A stretch of DNA of 64,000 bases. It comes from Roseateles sp. YR242. GTDB lineage: Bacteria > Pseudomonadota > Gammaproteobacteria > Burkholderiales > Burkholderiaceae_C. Every line of letters begins with the position of its first letter. The first letter of the stretch is position 1. This document shows positions 9,112-18,204 of this stretch, piece by piece. The notes beneath the pieces were generated by a model. It saw only the letters and a list, made by a program, of their open reading frames with translations, made no database searches and was not told where the DNA came from. Where the stretch lies: assembly GCF_900109745.1 (NCBI RefSeq), contig NZ_FOAV01000003.1, positions 310,001-374,000 of the forward strand. Direction: 5' to 3'. The position numbers and the translations under genes were made by a program.

Positions 9112-9846
9112 TCAGGCGGCGCGACCGCCCAGATACAGCTCACGCACCTGCGGGTCGTCCATCAAGTCCGCAGCACGGCCGGTCAACGCAACACGGCCCA
9201 TGGAGAGCACGTAGGCACGGTCGGAGATGCGCAACGCCTCCATGGCGTTCTGCTCCACCATCAGGATGCAGACGCCCTCGTGGTCGCGGATCTGCTGCAC
9301 CGCCTCGAAGACCTCCGCCAGCATCTTGGGCGAGAGCCCTGCCGAGGGTTCGTCCAGCAACAGCATGCGCGGACGTGGCATCAGCGCCCGCGCCAGCGCC
9401 AAGATCTGCCGCTCGCCGCCCGACATGGACGCGGCCGGGTCCTTGAACTTGCGCTTGAGCACCGGGTAGTGCTGGCACAGCTCCTCCATCCGCTCGCGCA
9501 CCGCGCGCTCCGGCAGGTGGTGGCCACCGACCTGAAGGTTCTCCCGGATGCTCAGCGACGTGAACACGTTCTCGGTCTGCGGCACGAAGCCCAGTCCGGT
9601 CTGCTGGATCTTGCGGTGCACCGGCAGGCTCGACACGTCCTGCCCTTCGAGCAACACGCGGCCGCTACGTGGCGTGAGGTAGCCCGCAATGGTCTTCAAC
9701 AGGGTGCTCTTGCCGCAGCCATTGGGGCCCAGCAAGGTCACGATCTCGTCCTGCCTCGCCCGCACGCTCATGCCGCGCAGGATGTCGACGTCGGGGGTGT
9801 AGCCGGCCACCGCCTCGTCAACGACGATCATGTCTTGGGTGCTCAT
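9112..9846 (-). CDS. livF: Branched-chain/amino-acid ABC transporter ATPase, LivF type
   Basis: A 244-residue ABC ATPase. Walker A is GPNGCGKST, the signature is MSGGERQ and Walker B is MLLLDEPSAGL, followed by the Q/H-loop region MVEQN, which is typical of LivF. It should pair with LivG to power a Liv-type importer. The ATG at 9846 overlaps the livG stop by one base (TGATG), so translation is coupled. A GTG one codon upstream is possible. Confidence 0.93.
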   Translation of the reverse strand: MSTQDMIVVDEAVAGYTPDVDILRGMSVRARQDEIVTLLGPNGCGKSTLLKTIAGYLTPRSGRVLLEGQDVSSLPVHRKIQQTGLGFVPQTENVFTSLSIRENLQVGGHHLPERAVRERMEELCQHYPVLKRKFKDPAASMSGGERQILALARALMPRPRMLLLDEPSAGLSPKMLAEVFEAVQQIRDHEGVCILMVEQNAMEALRISDRAYVLSMGRVALTGRAADLMDDPQVRELYLGGRAA

Positions 9847-10637
9847 CACACGGTCTCCTTGTGCTTGTCACCACCGCCCAGATAGGCCTGCAGCACACGT
9901 TCGTTCTGCGCCAGCTCCGCCGGCGCGCAGCTGGCCACGATGTGGCCACGGTCTAGCACCACGCAGCGGGTGCAGAGCTCGCGGATGAAATGCATGTCGT
10001 GCTCCACGACCACCAGCGTCATGCCCTGCCCATTCAGGCGCTTGAGTGCATTGACGATGTCGTTGCGCAGATTGGGATGCACGCCAGCGGTGGGCTCGTC
10101 CAGCATCAGCAGACGCGGCTCGCCCATCAGCGCGCACACGATGCCCAGCAGCTTCCTCTGGCCGCCCGACAGCGTCGAAGCCGGCAGGTCGCGCACCGGC
10201 GTCAACAACAGTTCGTCCAGCAAGGCTTGGGCCTTGGCGCGGGATTGGGCTTCGGCCTCGGCGGCTGCGCGAGTCCCGAGCAGGGTGCCCCAGAAGCCGT
10301 GATGCGCGATGGCTGCCGCCATCGCGACCTCGATCACGGACATCTTGGTCGGCATCGAGGGCAGTTGGAACGTACGCCCGACACCCTCGGCGACGATGCG
10401 ATGGGCCGGCAGCCGACCGATGGACCGGCCTTGCAGCAGGACCTCGCCGGCATCGATGGCCTCAAAGCCGGTGATGGTGTTGAGCAGCGTGCTTTTGCCG
10501 GAGCCATTGGGGCCCAGCAGGCCGACGATCTCGCCGGGCTGGACGTCGAAACTGACATCCTGCAGCACGAGGTTGCCACCGAATGCCTTGGCCAGCGAAC
10601 GTACCTGGAGGATGGATGGAGAGGGGCTCGTCATCAT
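9846..10637 (-). CDS. livG: Branched-chain/amino-acid ABC transporter ATPase, LivG type
   Basis: A 263-residue ABC ATPase with Walker A GPNGSGKST, signature LSGGQRK, Walker B LLMLDEPTAGVHP and the LivG-type VEHDMHFI motif. The ATG at 10637 overlaps the livM stop (ATGATGA), again showing translational coupling; a second ATG follows immediately. It forms the heteromeric ATPase with LivF. It is the second type of LivG in the window, the other being truncated at 63.8 kb. Confidence 0.93.
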   Translation of the reverse strand: MMTSPSPSILQVRSLAKAFGGNLVLQDVSFDVQPGEIVGLLGPNGSGKSTLLNTITGFEAIDAGEVLLQGRSIGRLPAHRIVAEGVGRTFQLPSMPTKMSVIEVAMAAAIAHHGFWGTLLGTRAAAEAEAQSRAKAQALLDELLLTPVRDLPASTLSGGQRKLLGIVCALMGEPRLLMLDEPTAGVHPNLRNDIVNALKRLNGQGMTLVVVEHDMHFIRELCTRCVVLDRGHIVASCAPAELAQNERVLQAYLGGGDKHKETV

Positions 10638-11521
10638 GGGATCTTGCGCAGTTGTTCTTTGACCAGGCCTTCGCTGCGCCACATCAGGCAGACGAGCAGG
10701 ATCAGACCGATCAGGCCCAGCCGCAGCGCGCCGGACAGGTCGGAACTGAGCTGGAAATAGTCCTTGGCAAAAGGCACGGCCGCATAGGCCGCCTGCACAA
10801 GCAGCACGCCGACGAGCACGCCCACGGTGTTGCCCAGGCCACCGATCATCAGCATGGTCCACAGCATGAAGGTCTCGGCGGCCAGCAGGCAGTCAGGGCC
10901 GACAAAGCTCATGTAGTGGGCATAGAGCGAGCCGGCCATGGCCGTCAGCGCGGCACCGGCGACGATGGCCCGCGTCTTCAGCGAACGGAGGTCATAACCC
11001 ATGCAGCGCGCCAGCGCGGGCTCCTCGCGCATCAGGCGCAGTGCGCGGCCGAAACGGCCGTCGGCGACGCGGGTGAAGGCCCAGGCGGCCAGCCCGAGCA
11101 GCACGGCGACGACGATCAGGAAACCCACCGCGTCCCAGGGCCGCTGCCAGTGATCGAATAACGAGGGAATCGCGCTGATCCCTTGCGCACCGCCGGTCAA
11201 CCCAGCTTCGTTGGTGGCGACCGTGCGGAGGATTTCGGCGATGGCCAGTGTGGCGATGCCCCAATAGTCCGACGCGAGCTGGCGCCCCAGGCGGGCCATC
11301 AGCCAGCCCAGGCCGCAGGCCAGCCCGATGCCCAGCGCCGCGCCGGCGAGCGGCGGGTAGCCCGCCTGGACCGCCATGCCGGTCGCGTAGGCCCCCAGGC
11401 CGGCGAAGGCGATGTGGCCGAAGTTGAGCAGCCCCGCGCAGCCCGCCTGCAGGTTCAGGCCGAGTGCCATCAGGCCGTAGATGCCTGCGATGGTGAAGGA
11501 GGAGATGAGGAAATCAAACAC
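10634..11521 (-). CDS. livM: Branched-chain/amino-acid ABC transporter permease, LivM type
   Basis: A 295-residue inner-membrane permease with multiple hydrophobic helices and the motif ALGLNLQAGCAGLLNFGHIAF near the N-terminus, characteristic of LivM. I chose the GTG at 11521 because GAGG lies 6 bp before it; an earlier GTG at 11533 is also in frame. It overlaps livH slightly, which fits a single transcript. Confidence 0.9.
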   Translation of the reverse strand: MFDFLISSFTIAGIYGLMALGLNLQAGCAGLLNFGHIAFAGLGAYATGMAVQAGYPPLAGAALGIGLACGLGWLMARLGRQLASDYWGIATLAIAEILRTVATNEAGLTGGAQGISAIPSLFDHWQRPWDAVGFLIVVAVLLGLAAWAFTRVADGRFGRALRLMREEPALARCMGYDLRSLKTRAIVAGAALTAMAGSLYAHYMSFVGPDCLLAAETFMLWTMLMIGGLGNTVGVLVGVLLVQAAYAAVPFAKDYFQLSSDLSGALRLGLIGLILLVCLMWRSEGLVKEQLRKIP

Positions 11522-12440
11522 GACGCACCTCACGGTCGAACAGGCCGTAGGGCTTGAACAGCAGCGCCAGCAGCAGGATCAGGAAAGAGGCCGCGCTGAT
11601 GTAGGAGACCGGCATGAACGCCATGGCGTCCCCGCCGCCGAACCAACCCAGCAACGGGCCGAAGTTGATGTTGGTGACGGCCGTCTCGGTGAGCGCGATC
11701 AGCAGTGCGCCGGCCACCGCGCCGATGGGGTTGCCCAAGCCGCCCAGGATGGCGGCAGCAAACACCGGCAGCAGCAAGTCGTGGCCCAGATTGATGTGCG
11801 CGCCGCTGGACAGGGCCAGCATGGCGCCACCGAGCGCCGCGACCGCGCCGCTGACGAAGGCAACACCCCGGGTCAGCCCTTCGGCATTCAGCCCCGAGGC
11901 CGCGGCCAATGGCGCATTGCTCGACAGTGCCCGCAGCGCACGACCCATGCGGGTGTGGAACAGCACAATGCAAAAGACGGTCAACACCAGCAGGCTGACG
12001 CTCAGGGTGGTGGCCTGCAGCGGTGTCAGCATGGCGCCGCTCAGCCGCCACGGCGCGGTCACCGGCAGGTTGAACATGCGCGGGAATGAGCCGGCGACAC
12101 CCTGCATGACTGCAACGATCAGCATGGCCACGGCCAGCGATCCAATCATGGTGATGGCCGGGCCCGAGCGCAGCAGGCGTCGGAACACCAGCAGATGCAA
12201 CAGCAGTGTCAGGGCGCCGGTCAGCACGCAGGCAACGGCGATGGCCGGCACCAGCGTCAGGCCGGCATCGCGCAGCCCGAAGCTGAGGTAGGCGCCCAGC
12301 ATCGCGTACTGCACATGGGCAATATTGGGGAACTTGACCAGGCCGTAGACCATGCTCAGGCCGAGCGCGACAAGCGCCAGGTCGGAGGCACGCAACAGCG
12401 TGTCGATGAGAAATTGCAACATAGGAGGAACTGCAGGCAT
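11514..12440 (-). CDS. livH: Branched-chain/amino-acid ABC transporter permease, LivH type
   Basis: A 308-residue permease with about eight hydrophobic segments and GLSMVYGLVKFPNIAHVQYAM, the LivH counterpart of the LivM entry motif. It ends with the LFKPYGLF tail usual for LivH. Possible starts are the ATG at 12440 (MPAVPPMLQ) and the ATG at 12422 (MLQFLIDTLL); the second matches the usual family N-terminus but lacks a visible ribosome-binding site. Confidence 0.9.
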   Translation of the reverse strand: MPAVPPMLQFLIDTLLRASDLALVALGLSMVYGLVKFPNIAHVQYAMLGAYLSFGLRDAGLTLVPAIAVACVLTGALTLLLHLLVFRRLLRSGPAITMIGSLAVAMLIVAVMQGVAGSFPRMFNLPVTAPWRLSGAMLTPLQATTLSVSLLVLTVFCIVLFHTRMGRALRALSSNAPLAAASGLNAEGLTRGVAFVSGAVAALGGAMLALSSGAHINLGHDLLLPVFAAAILGGLGNPIGAVAGALLIALTETAVTNINFGPLLGWFGGGDAMAFMPVSYISAASFLILLLALLFKPYGLFDREVRRV

Positions 12441-12517
12441 GACCAGGCCCAACCCGCCAGGCAGGCGCCCAGCGGGGTAGGTTGGTCTTGGGGAGGATCA
12501 GCGCGGCAGCGCGACGG

Positions 12518-13618
12518 TCAGCGGGGAACCACTTTTCCGTCGTACTTCAGCTTGGCGTAGGGCGGGTCGATGCGCTGGCGGTCGGCATCGAAAACGATGG
12601 GTCCGGTGACGCCCACATAGCCGCCTTTGCCCAGCTCCTTCAACGCCGCCTGGATGGCGGCAGGCTCGGTGGACTTGGCCTTGTTGATGGCGGCGGCGGT
12701 CAGCAGCACGGCGTCATAGGCATAGCCGGTGTAGGAGGTCTTGGTGCCTTCCTTGTATTTGGCGTTGAACGCGGCCAGGTAGGCGCGGCCCGCCTCGCCC
12801 GAGACATTGCCGACCTCCATGCCCAGTTGGCCCTTGGCAATGTCGGCTGGCGTGTCAGACAGGCTCATGCTGAGCAAGATGGCATACCAGGGCTTGGCAC
12901 GCAGGCCCAGCTCCATGGCTTCGCGGTTCAGCACGGCAGACTCCTGGCCGTAGGCGGTGTAGATGTAGGCATCCGGTTCGGCACGGGACATCTGCTGCAG
13001 CTCGCGGCGGTAAGTGCTCTGGCCCTGCGTGTACAGCAGCTCGCTGACGATCTGGCCCCCCAGTTTCGTGAACTCCTCGCGGAAGCCATGCGCCACGCCC
13101 TGGCCGTAGGCATTGTTGGGTGCCATCACGGCCACTTTGCGGTAGCCCAGGCTCCAGGCGTCAGCGGCGGAGAACTTGTTGCCGAGGTTCTCGAGGCCGA
13201 TCAGGTTGAAGGCGCTGCCACCGAGATCGCGGATCTTGATGCTGGTACTGGCGATGTTGAAGTGGGTCACGCCCTCCTTCACCAGGTACTGCGCCATGGG
13301 CAAGGTGATGCCGGAGCTGTACTCGCCGATGACCACAGGCACCTTGTCAACGCTGACGAGCTTGCGCGCGGCGTTGAGTGCGGTGGTCGCATTGCCGCCC
13401 GAGTCTTCGATGATGACGTTGAACTTCTTGCCCAGTACGCCGCCGGAGGCGTTGACCTTCTCGGCCGCCAGCACAACGGCGCGGCGCACGTCTTCACCGA
13501 CAGTGGCGTTGGAGCCGGTGAGGGACAGCACGGCCCCCATGTTGATAGTGTCCTGCGCATGCACCGGCAGCGCGGCGGCGAGGATCAGACTGGAGACAAA
13601 CAGGCGTCGAGAACTCAT
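12518..13618 (-). CDS. Periplasmic amino-acid-binding protein of a Liv-type ABC transporter
   Basis: A 366-residue type I periplasmic binding protein. The signal peptide SRRLFVSSLILAAALPVHAQ is followed by INMGAVLSLTGSNATVGED, the usual opening of Liv/HAAT-family receptors (Peripla_BP_6). It delivers substrate to the LivHMGF complex encoded downstream. The ligand is not readable from sequence, but linkage to 1-pyrroline-5-carboxylate dehydrogenase suggests proline, hydroxyproline, ornithine or a related glutamate-family compound rather than leucine. Start at MSSRRLF behind GGAGATC. Confidence 0.9.
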   Translation of the reverse strand: MSSRRLFVSSLILAAALPVHAQDTINMGAVLSLTGSNATVGEDVRRAVVLAAEKVNASGGVLGKKFNVIIEDSGGNATTALNAARKLVSVDKVPVVIGEYSSGITLPMAQYLVKEGVTHFNIASTSIKIRDLGGSAFNLIGLENLGNKFSAADAWSLGYRKVAVMAPNNAYGQGVAHGFREEFTKLGGQIVSELLYTQGQSTYRRELQQMSRAEPDAYIYTAYGQESAVLNREAMELGLRAKPWYAILLSMSLSDTPADIAKGQLGMEVGNVSGEAGRAYLAAFNAKYKEGTKTSYTGYAYDAVLLTAAAINKAKSTEPAAIQAALKELGKGGYVGVTGPIVFDADRQRIDPPYAKLKYDGKVVPR

Positions 13619-13666
13619 CGGGGATCTCCTTGTTGGGGGAAGCGAGCAGTGAAACGGGGCCAAGGC

Positions 13667-15316
13667 TCAGGCCGCAGCCATATGGGCGTAGCGGTAGTCG
13701 ATCGGAGGCACCAGCGTTTCCTTGATGGTGCGGGGCGACACCCAGCGCAGCAGGTTCAGCGCCGAGCCTGCCTTGTCGTTGGTGCCGCTGCGGCGCGCGC
13801 CGCCGAAGGGCTGCTGGCCAACGACGGCACCGGTGGGTTTGTCATTGACATAGAAATTGCCGGCGGCGTTGCGCAGGGCGGCATCAGCCTCGGCCAACGC
13901 TGCACGGTCCTGGGCGAAGACCGCGCCGGTCAGCGCATAGGGGCTGGTGGCATCAACGGTCCGCAGCAACTCCGACCATTGCGCATCGGCGTAGACATGC
14001 ACGGCCAGCACGGGGCCGAACAGCTCCTCGCTCATCAGCGCATGGCCTGGGTCGGTCACCTCGATCAGCGTCGGCGGCACGAAGTAGCCCACGCGGTCGT
14101 CGGGTTGTGCGCTCGTCAGCACGCGGGTGCCGCTGTCCTCCCGGGCGCTGGCGATGGCGCGGGAGAGCCGCGTGAAGGCACGGCGGTCGATCACAGCACC
14201 CATGAAGTTGCTGAAATCGCTCACATCGCCCATGCGAAGCGTGGCAATCAGGTCCAACAGCTGCGTTTTGACCTGCGGCCACAGCGAGGCTGGCACGTAG
14301 GCACGCGAGGCGGCACTGCACTTCTGGCCCTGGTACTCGTAGGCGCCGCGCAGCAGCGCCACGCACAACGCGTCGACGTCGGCCGACGCATGAGCCAGCA
14401 CGAAGTCTTTGCCGCCGGTCTCGCCCACCAGGCGTGGATAGGCACGGTAGCGAGAGAGGTTCTGTGCTGTCTGCTGCCAGAGCTGGTCGAACACGGCGGT
14501 GGAGCCCGTGAAGTGGATGCCTGCCAGTCGGGGGCTGGTCAGCAGTTCCGCGCTGATGGCCTGCGCATCACCGGGCAGGAAGTTGATGACGCCAGGCGGC
14601 AGGCCGGCCTCCTGCAGCAGCTCCATGAACAGGTAGTTGGACAGCACCGCCGTGGTCGAAGGCTTCCAGATCACCGTGTTGCCCATGAGGGCCGGCGCGA
14701 TGGCCAGATTGCCGCCAATGGCGGTGAAGTTGAAGGGCGTGACCGCGTAGACGAAGCCCTCGAGCGGCCGATAGTCGGTGCTGTTGCGCATGCCAGTGCT
14801 CGACTGCGGCTGCTGCGCGGCAATCTCCTGGGCGAATTGCACGTTGAAGCGCAGGAAGTCGATCAGCTCGCAGGCCGCATCGATTTCTGCCTGCACGGCC
14901 GTCTTGCTCTGCCCAAGCATGGTGGCCGCGTTGAGACGCTGGCGCCAGGGGCCGGCCAGCAACTCCGCGGCCTTCAGGAACACGCGGCTGCGCGCCTCCA
15001 GCGACCACTGGGCCCAGTCCCCTGCTGCAGCGGATGACGCGGCGATGGCGGCCTGCGCCTCGTCCCGGCCGGCCTGGGCGGCACGGGCCAGAACGCGCTG
15101 ATGCGCGTGGGGGCAGACCACCTCAACCTGAGTCTGGGTATGGACCGCCTGACCCCCGATGACCAGTGGCAGATCCACCGTCTGTTCGGCCTGGCGGCCC
15201 AGCGCTTGACGCAGAGCATCCCGCTCAGCGCTGCCCGGCGCATAGGCCAGCACGGCTTCGTTGTGCGCCACGTACTGCGGCTGTCCCCACTGAGGTTGAA
15301 TCCCTTGAACCGCCAT
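13667..15316 (-). CDS. pruA: L-glutamate gamma-semialdehyde (1-pyrroline-5-carboxylate) dehydrogenase
   Basis: A 549-residue aldehyde dehydrogenase of the monofunctional P5CDH type. It opens with NEAVLAYAPGS, seen in this family. The general base is E299 (LVGETGGKDFV) and the catalytic nucleophile is C333 (YQGQKCSAASR). It oxidises glutamate semialdehyde to glutamate with NAD+, the last step of proline and ornithine breakdown. It is the first gene of the minus-strand operon that continues with the Liv transporter and porin. No proline dehydrogenase gene is present here, so the first catabolic step must be encoded elsewhere. A 12-bp palindrome lies 20 bp upstream. Confidence 0.93.
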   Translation of the reverse strand: MAVQGIQPQWGQPQYVAHNEAVLAYAPGSAERDALRQALGRQAEQTVDLPLVIGGQAVHTQTQVEVVCPHAHQRVLARAAQAGRDEAQAAIAASSAAAGDWAQWSLEARSRVFLKAAELLAGPWRQRLNAATMLGQSKTAVQAEIDAACELIDFLRFNVQFAQEIAAQQPQSSTGMRNSTDYRPLEGFVYAVTPFNFTAIGGNLAIAPALMGNTVIWKPSTTAVLSNYLFMELLQEAGLPPGVINFLPGDAQAISAELLTSPRLAGIHFTGSTAVFDQLWQQTAQNLSRYRAYPRLVGETGGKDFVLAHASADVDALCVALLRGAYEYQGQKCSAASRAYVPASLWPQVKTQLLDLIATLRMGDVSDFSNFMGAVIDRRAFTRLSRAIASAREDSGTRVLTSAQPDDRVGYFVPPTLIEVTDPGHALMSEELFGPVLAVHVYADAQWSELLRTVDATSPYALTGAVFAQDRAALAEADAALRNAAGNFYVNDKPTGAVVGQQPFGGARRSGTNDKAGSALNLLRWVSPRTIKETLVPPIDYRYAHMAAA

Positions 15317-15336
15317 TTGAATATGATCGTTGGTTG

Positions 15337-15348
15337 ATTGGATCCAAT
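15337..15348. promoter_or_regulatory. 12-bp perfect palindrome, candidate operator of the GntR regulator
   Basis: ATTGGATCCAAT lies between the divergent pruA (ATG at 15316) and the GntR gene. FCD-type GntR regulators commonly bind short AT-flanked palindromes in exactly this position, so it is a good candidate for auto- and operon control. This is inferred from position and symmetry. Confidence 0.6.
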
Positions 15349-15439
15349 CCTAAGCAAAATGAATTCTGTTGGACAATGGGCTTTACCCGCGGACGAGGAA
15401 ACGACGCGGCGACGCCACAACACGCAGACGAGACAACCC

Positions 15440-16135
15440 ATGCCACCCAAGAAGGACTCGAAGGCGCTGCACGAGGACATCCGCGACCGGTTGCGGGAAG
15501 ACATCCTGAGCGGCGTACTGGCCGCCGGTACGCCGCTGCGCCAGGACGCCCTGGCCGAACGTTTCAGCGCCAGCCGCATCCCCGTGCGCGAGGCGCTGCG
15601 GCAGCTGGAAGCCGAAGGGCTGATCGCTCACCAGCTCAACCGCGGTGCGGTGGTGGCGGGCATGAGCGTGGAGCAGATCTGCGAGATGCTGGACATCCGC
15701 GTGGCGCTGGAGTGCCACGCTGCGCGGCTGGCGGTGCCCAACATGGTTGAGCGGGACTTCATCGCGATGGAGTCCATCCTGAAGGCTTATTCCGAGTCCA
15801 AGACCATTCCGGAGTGGGCCGAGCACAACCGCCGCTTCCACCGTGCGTTGTCTGCGCCTGCCAACAACCAGCGCCTGTTGCGGCTGATCGAGGAGTTCTG
15901 CCTGAACACCGATCGCTACACCCATGTGGCGATGTCGCGCGCCACAGGCAAGGACAAGCCGCAAGAGGACCACTTCCGCATTGTTGAGGCTGCACGCGCC
16001 GGCGATGCGGACGGTGTCGCGGCGCTGCTGGAAGTGCACATCCTCGATACCAAGAAGGAGCTGATGGCCAGTGCGCGCATCGGTGCCATCAGCAGCCTGA
16101 GCCTCAGAGGGGCCATGCCATCGGCGGCGGTTTGA
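15440..16135 (+). CDS. GntR-family regulator, FadR/FCD subfamily
   Basis: A 231-residue regulator with an N-terminal winged helix (about residues 8-75; DALAERFSASRIPVREALRQLEAEGLI is the GntR signature region) and a C-terminal all-helical FCD ligand-binding domain (E..DIRVALE, H...FH, H). Such proteins usually repress a neighbouring catabolic operon until a carboxylate or amino-acid ligand binds. It is divergent from pruA-liv-porin, so it is the likely controller of that operon. Start at MPPKK (15440); the frame is open upstream to 15338 but that would cover the palindrome. Confidence 0.9.
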   Translation: MPPKKDSKALHEDIRDRLREDILSGVLAAGTPLRQDALAERFSASRIPVREALRQLEAEGLIAHQLNRGAVVAGMSVEQICEMLDIRVALECHAARLAVPNMVERDFIAMESILKAYSESKTIPEWAEHNRRFHRALSAPANNQRLLRLIEEFCLNTDRYTHVAMSRATGKDKPQEDHFRIVEAARAGDADGVAALLEVHILDTKKELMASARIGAISSLSLRGAMPSAAV

Positions 16136-16154
16136 AGGCCGCCGCCGGCGCACC

Positions 16155-17924
16155 TCACTCCCCATCCACCAGTTGGTACTCCCGCAACAGGGCAGCAATC
16201 TCCGTCCCCTCCAGCTTCTTCATCAGCATGTGCCTGATGAATGCCGGCCCCGGGATGTCGATGCCCTTTCCATCGCGCAGCGGCTTCACCGCCGCCAGCA
16301 GCGTGCGCACGTCATAGGTCGAGTTGAAGACCTCCGGCACACCTCGCTCCACGTCCAGCAACGTGTACACGGCCTCCATCGCCGTGCGCACCGAGTATTC
16401 GGTGGTGAAGATGCAGTCCCGTTCCTTGGTCTCGGCAAACTGCCCGATGAACGCAAAGTTGGTGGCTCCGCTGGGCACCACATCCGGACGGTCACCGGCC
16501 TGCCGCGGCATGAAGAAAGCGGTGATGTAGGGCATCATCACCGGCACGGTCTTGGCGCCCGTGGCGGCCAGCGCCGGGATCTCGTCCTCCGGCACGCCCA
16601 GGTGGTAGAGCCATTCCTGTGTGATCTCCTCGCCCGTGCAGTCCTGCATCGGCTTCTTGACGTAGTCCCCCGGCCTTTCGACAAACAGCGAATAGAACCA
16701 GCACACCACCTGATCCTTCGGCTGCTGTTTGAAGTGGGGTTGACGGTTCACCGTCCAACTGCACAGCCACGCCGAATCCTTGACGGTGACGATGCCGCCA
16801 CTCACCACCTTGCCGCTGAAGGGATCGCGCTTGGTGATGCGCCGGATGTACGCCGGGATGCGGTCATCCAGCGTCGTGATGGTGGCCGACTGCCACTTCG
16901 TTTCAGGGATGTGTGCCCCGAAAACATCCGGCCGGCCGAAGGCGGCGTCCTGGGCCGCGATGCGCCGCCAAAGGTCCCAGGCGGGCGCCGGGCCGGTCTT
17001 CAGCGCGGCCGGGGTGTGATGGTCCCCGTTGTCCGAGTTCTCGGTCAGTGAGCCGATCGTGAAGAACGCCAGGTCGTCCGGCCCGAGGTCCACACCGCCG
17101 GCTTCGCCATCCACCTTCCAGTGAAGGCGCGTGGCCTGCTTGCGCCCCTCGCGGATGTCGAAGTCAACGTCCGTGACCTCCACCCCATAGCGGAACTGGA
17201 CGCCCTGCACCTGGAGCCAGGTGACCAACGGCAGCACGAGCGATTCGTACTGGTTGTAGCGGGTGAACTTCAGGGTGGAGAAGTCCGCCAGGCCTTGGAT
17301 GTGGTGGATGAAGCGATGCAGGTAGAGCTTCATCTCCAGCGCGGAGTGCCACTCCTCGAAGGCGAACATGGTGCGCCAGTACAGCCAGAAGTTGCTGGCC
17401 AGAAAGCGAGGCCCCAATACCTCGTTGATGCGCTTGTTCTCCATCTCCTCCCGGGTGGCAAAGAACAGCCGCAGCAGGTCTTTCTGGGCGTCGTCATCCA
17501 GCGTCAGAAGGGCCTTGTCCGGCACGTCCTGCCCCTGGTTCTGGGTCGCGCGCTGCAGCGAGAAATTGGGGTCGCTCTTGTTGAGCCAATAGAACTCGTC
17601 CAGCACACTGGCCCCGTCGATCTCCAGGGAGGGGATCGACCGGAAGAGGTCCCACAGGCACTCGAAGTGCGACTCCATTTCCCGCCCGCCGCGGATCACA
17701 AAGCCCTTTTCAGGCTCCTTGAGTCCATCCAGGGCACCACCGGGAAGTGTCAGTTCCTCCAGCACGGTGATGCGGTCCCCCGCCATGTGTCCATCCCGGA
17801 TGAGGAAGGCGGCTCCCGCCAGCGACGCCAGGCCCGAGCCGACGAACCACGCCGTCTTGCTCTCGACACCCGCTGGCTTTCGCGGGCGGACGAACGCCTC
17901 GTAGTTTCCGCTGCTGTAGTGCAT
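16155..17924 (-). CDS. ohyA: Oleate hydratase (FAD-dependent)
   Basis: A 589-residue protein with the N-terminal FAD-binding region WFVGSGLASLAGAAFLIRDG and the family-typical stretches GGREMESHFECLWDLF, CWFYSLFVERPGD and FIGQFAETKERDCIFTTEYSVRTAMEAVY. Oleate hydratases add water across the cis-9 double bond of unsaturated fatty acids to give 10-hydroxy acids, which is thought to help detoxify or remodel membranes. The start is MHYSSGNYEAF at 17924, with another ATG two codons earlier; the longer frame to 18074 is not family-like. It is monocistronic and convergent with the GntR gene. Confidence 0.93.
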   Translation of the reverse strand: MHYSSGNYEAFVRPRKPAGVESKTAWFVGSGLASLAGAAFLIRDGHMAGDRITVLEELTLPGGALDGLKEPEKGFVIRGGREMESHFECLWDLFRSIPSLEIDGASVLDEFYWLNKSDPNFSLQRATQNQGQDVPDKALLTLDDDAQKDLLRLFFATREEMENKRINEVLGPRFLASNFWLYWRTMFAFEEWHSALEMKLYLHRFIHHIQGLADFSTLKFTRYNQYESLVLPLVTWLQVQGVQFRYGVEVTDVDFDIREGRKQATRLHWKVDGEAGGVDLGPDDLAFFTIGSLTENSDNGDHHTPAALKTGPAPAWDLWRRIAAQDAAFGRPDVFGAHIPETKWQSATITTLDDRIPAYIRRITKRDPFSGKVVSGGIVTVKDSAWLCSWTVNRQPHFKQQPKDQVVCWFYSLFVERPGDYVKKPMQDCTGEEITQEWLYHLGVPEDEIPALAATGAKTVPVMMPYITAFFMPRQAGDRPDVVPSGATNFAFIGQFAETKERDCIFTTEYSVRTAMEAVYTLLDVERGVPEVFNSTYDVRTLLAAVKPLRDGKGIDIPGPAFIRHMLMKKLEGTEIAALLREYQLVDGE

Positions 17925-18087
17925 GTGCATGAACCCTGTAGTGAAGAGACTGAAGAGCCATGGCAACCGTCGTGCGCAGGCGCCGTGGCCGACTTTTCCA
18001 CTGTAGGGCGATGCCCTGACCAACTTGTTGATGCCAGCCTCTAAACCGGTCGAGGGTTGACCTTGCGCAAGCATTGAGTCGGTGACG

Positions 18088-18114
18088 TGTCACTCGAATC
18101 CATGCCACCCCGTT
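18088..18114 (+). promoter_or_regulatory. Weak ECF41-like promoter match upstream of a PEP-CTERM gene
   Basis: TGTCACT, a 16-nt spacer and CGTT occur 91 bp before the PEP-CTERM gene at 18205. The pattern is two mismatches from the ECF41 consensus TGTCACA-N16-CGTC as I recall it, with exact spacing. It may be chance; I list it because an ECF41 sigma factor is encoded at 44439-45578. Confidence 0.25.
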
Positions 18115-18204
18115 CTGGATTCGCCCGCCGCCGTTTCCTATTCTTCCGGGCGCCCGCACTGAAGCGCGCATGCAGCGCGCTGTGACGGCAGCAGGGAGAG
18201 TCAC

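Noticed and set aside
12482-15037. 851-codon open frame on the plus strand
   Set aside because: It is antisense to the binding protein and pruA, which have clear family motifs. Its composition (His/Gln/Gly-rich) is typical of a GC-bias shadow frame.
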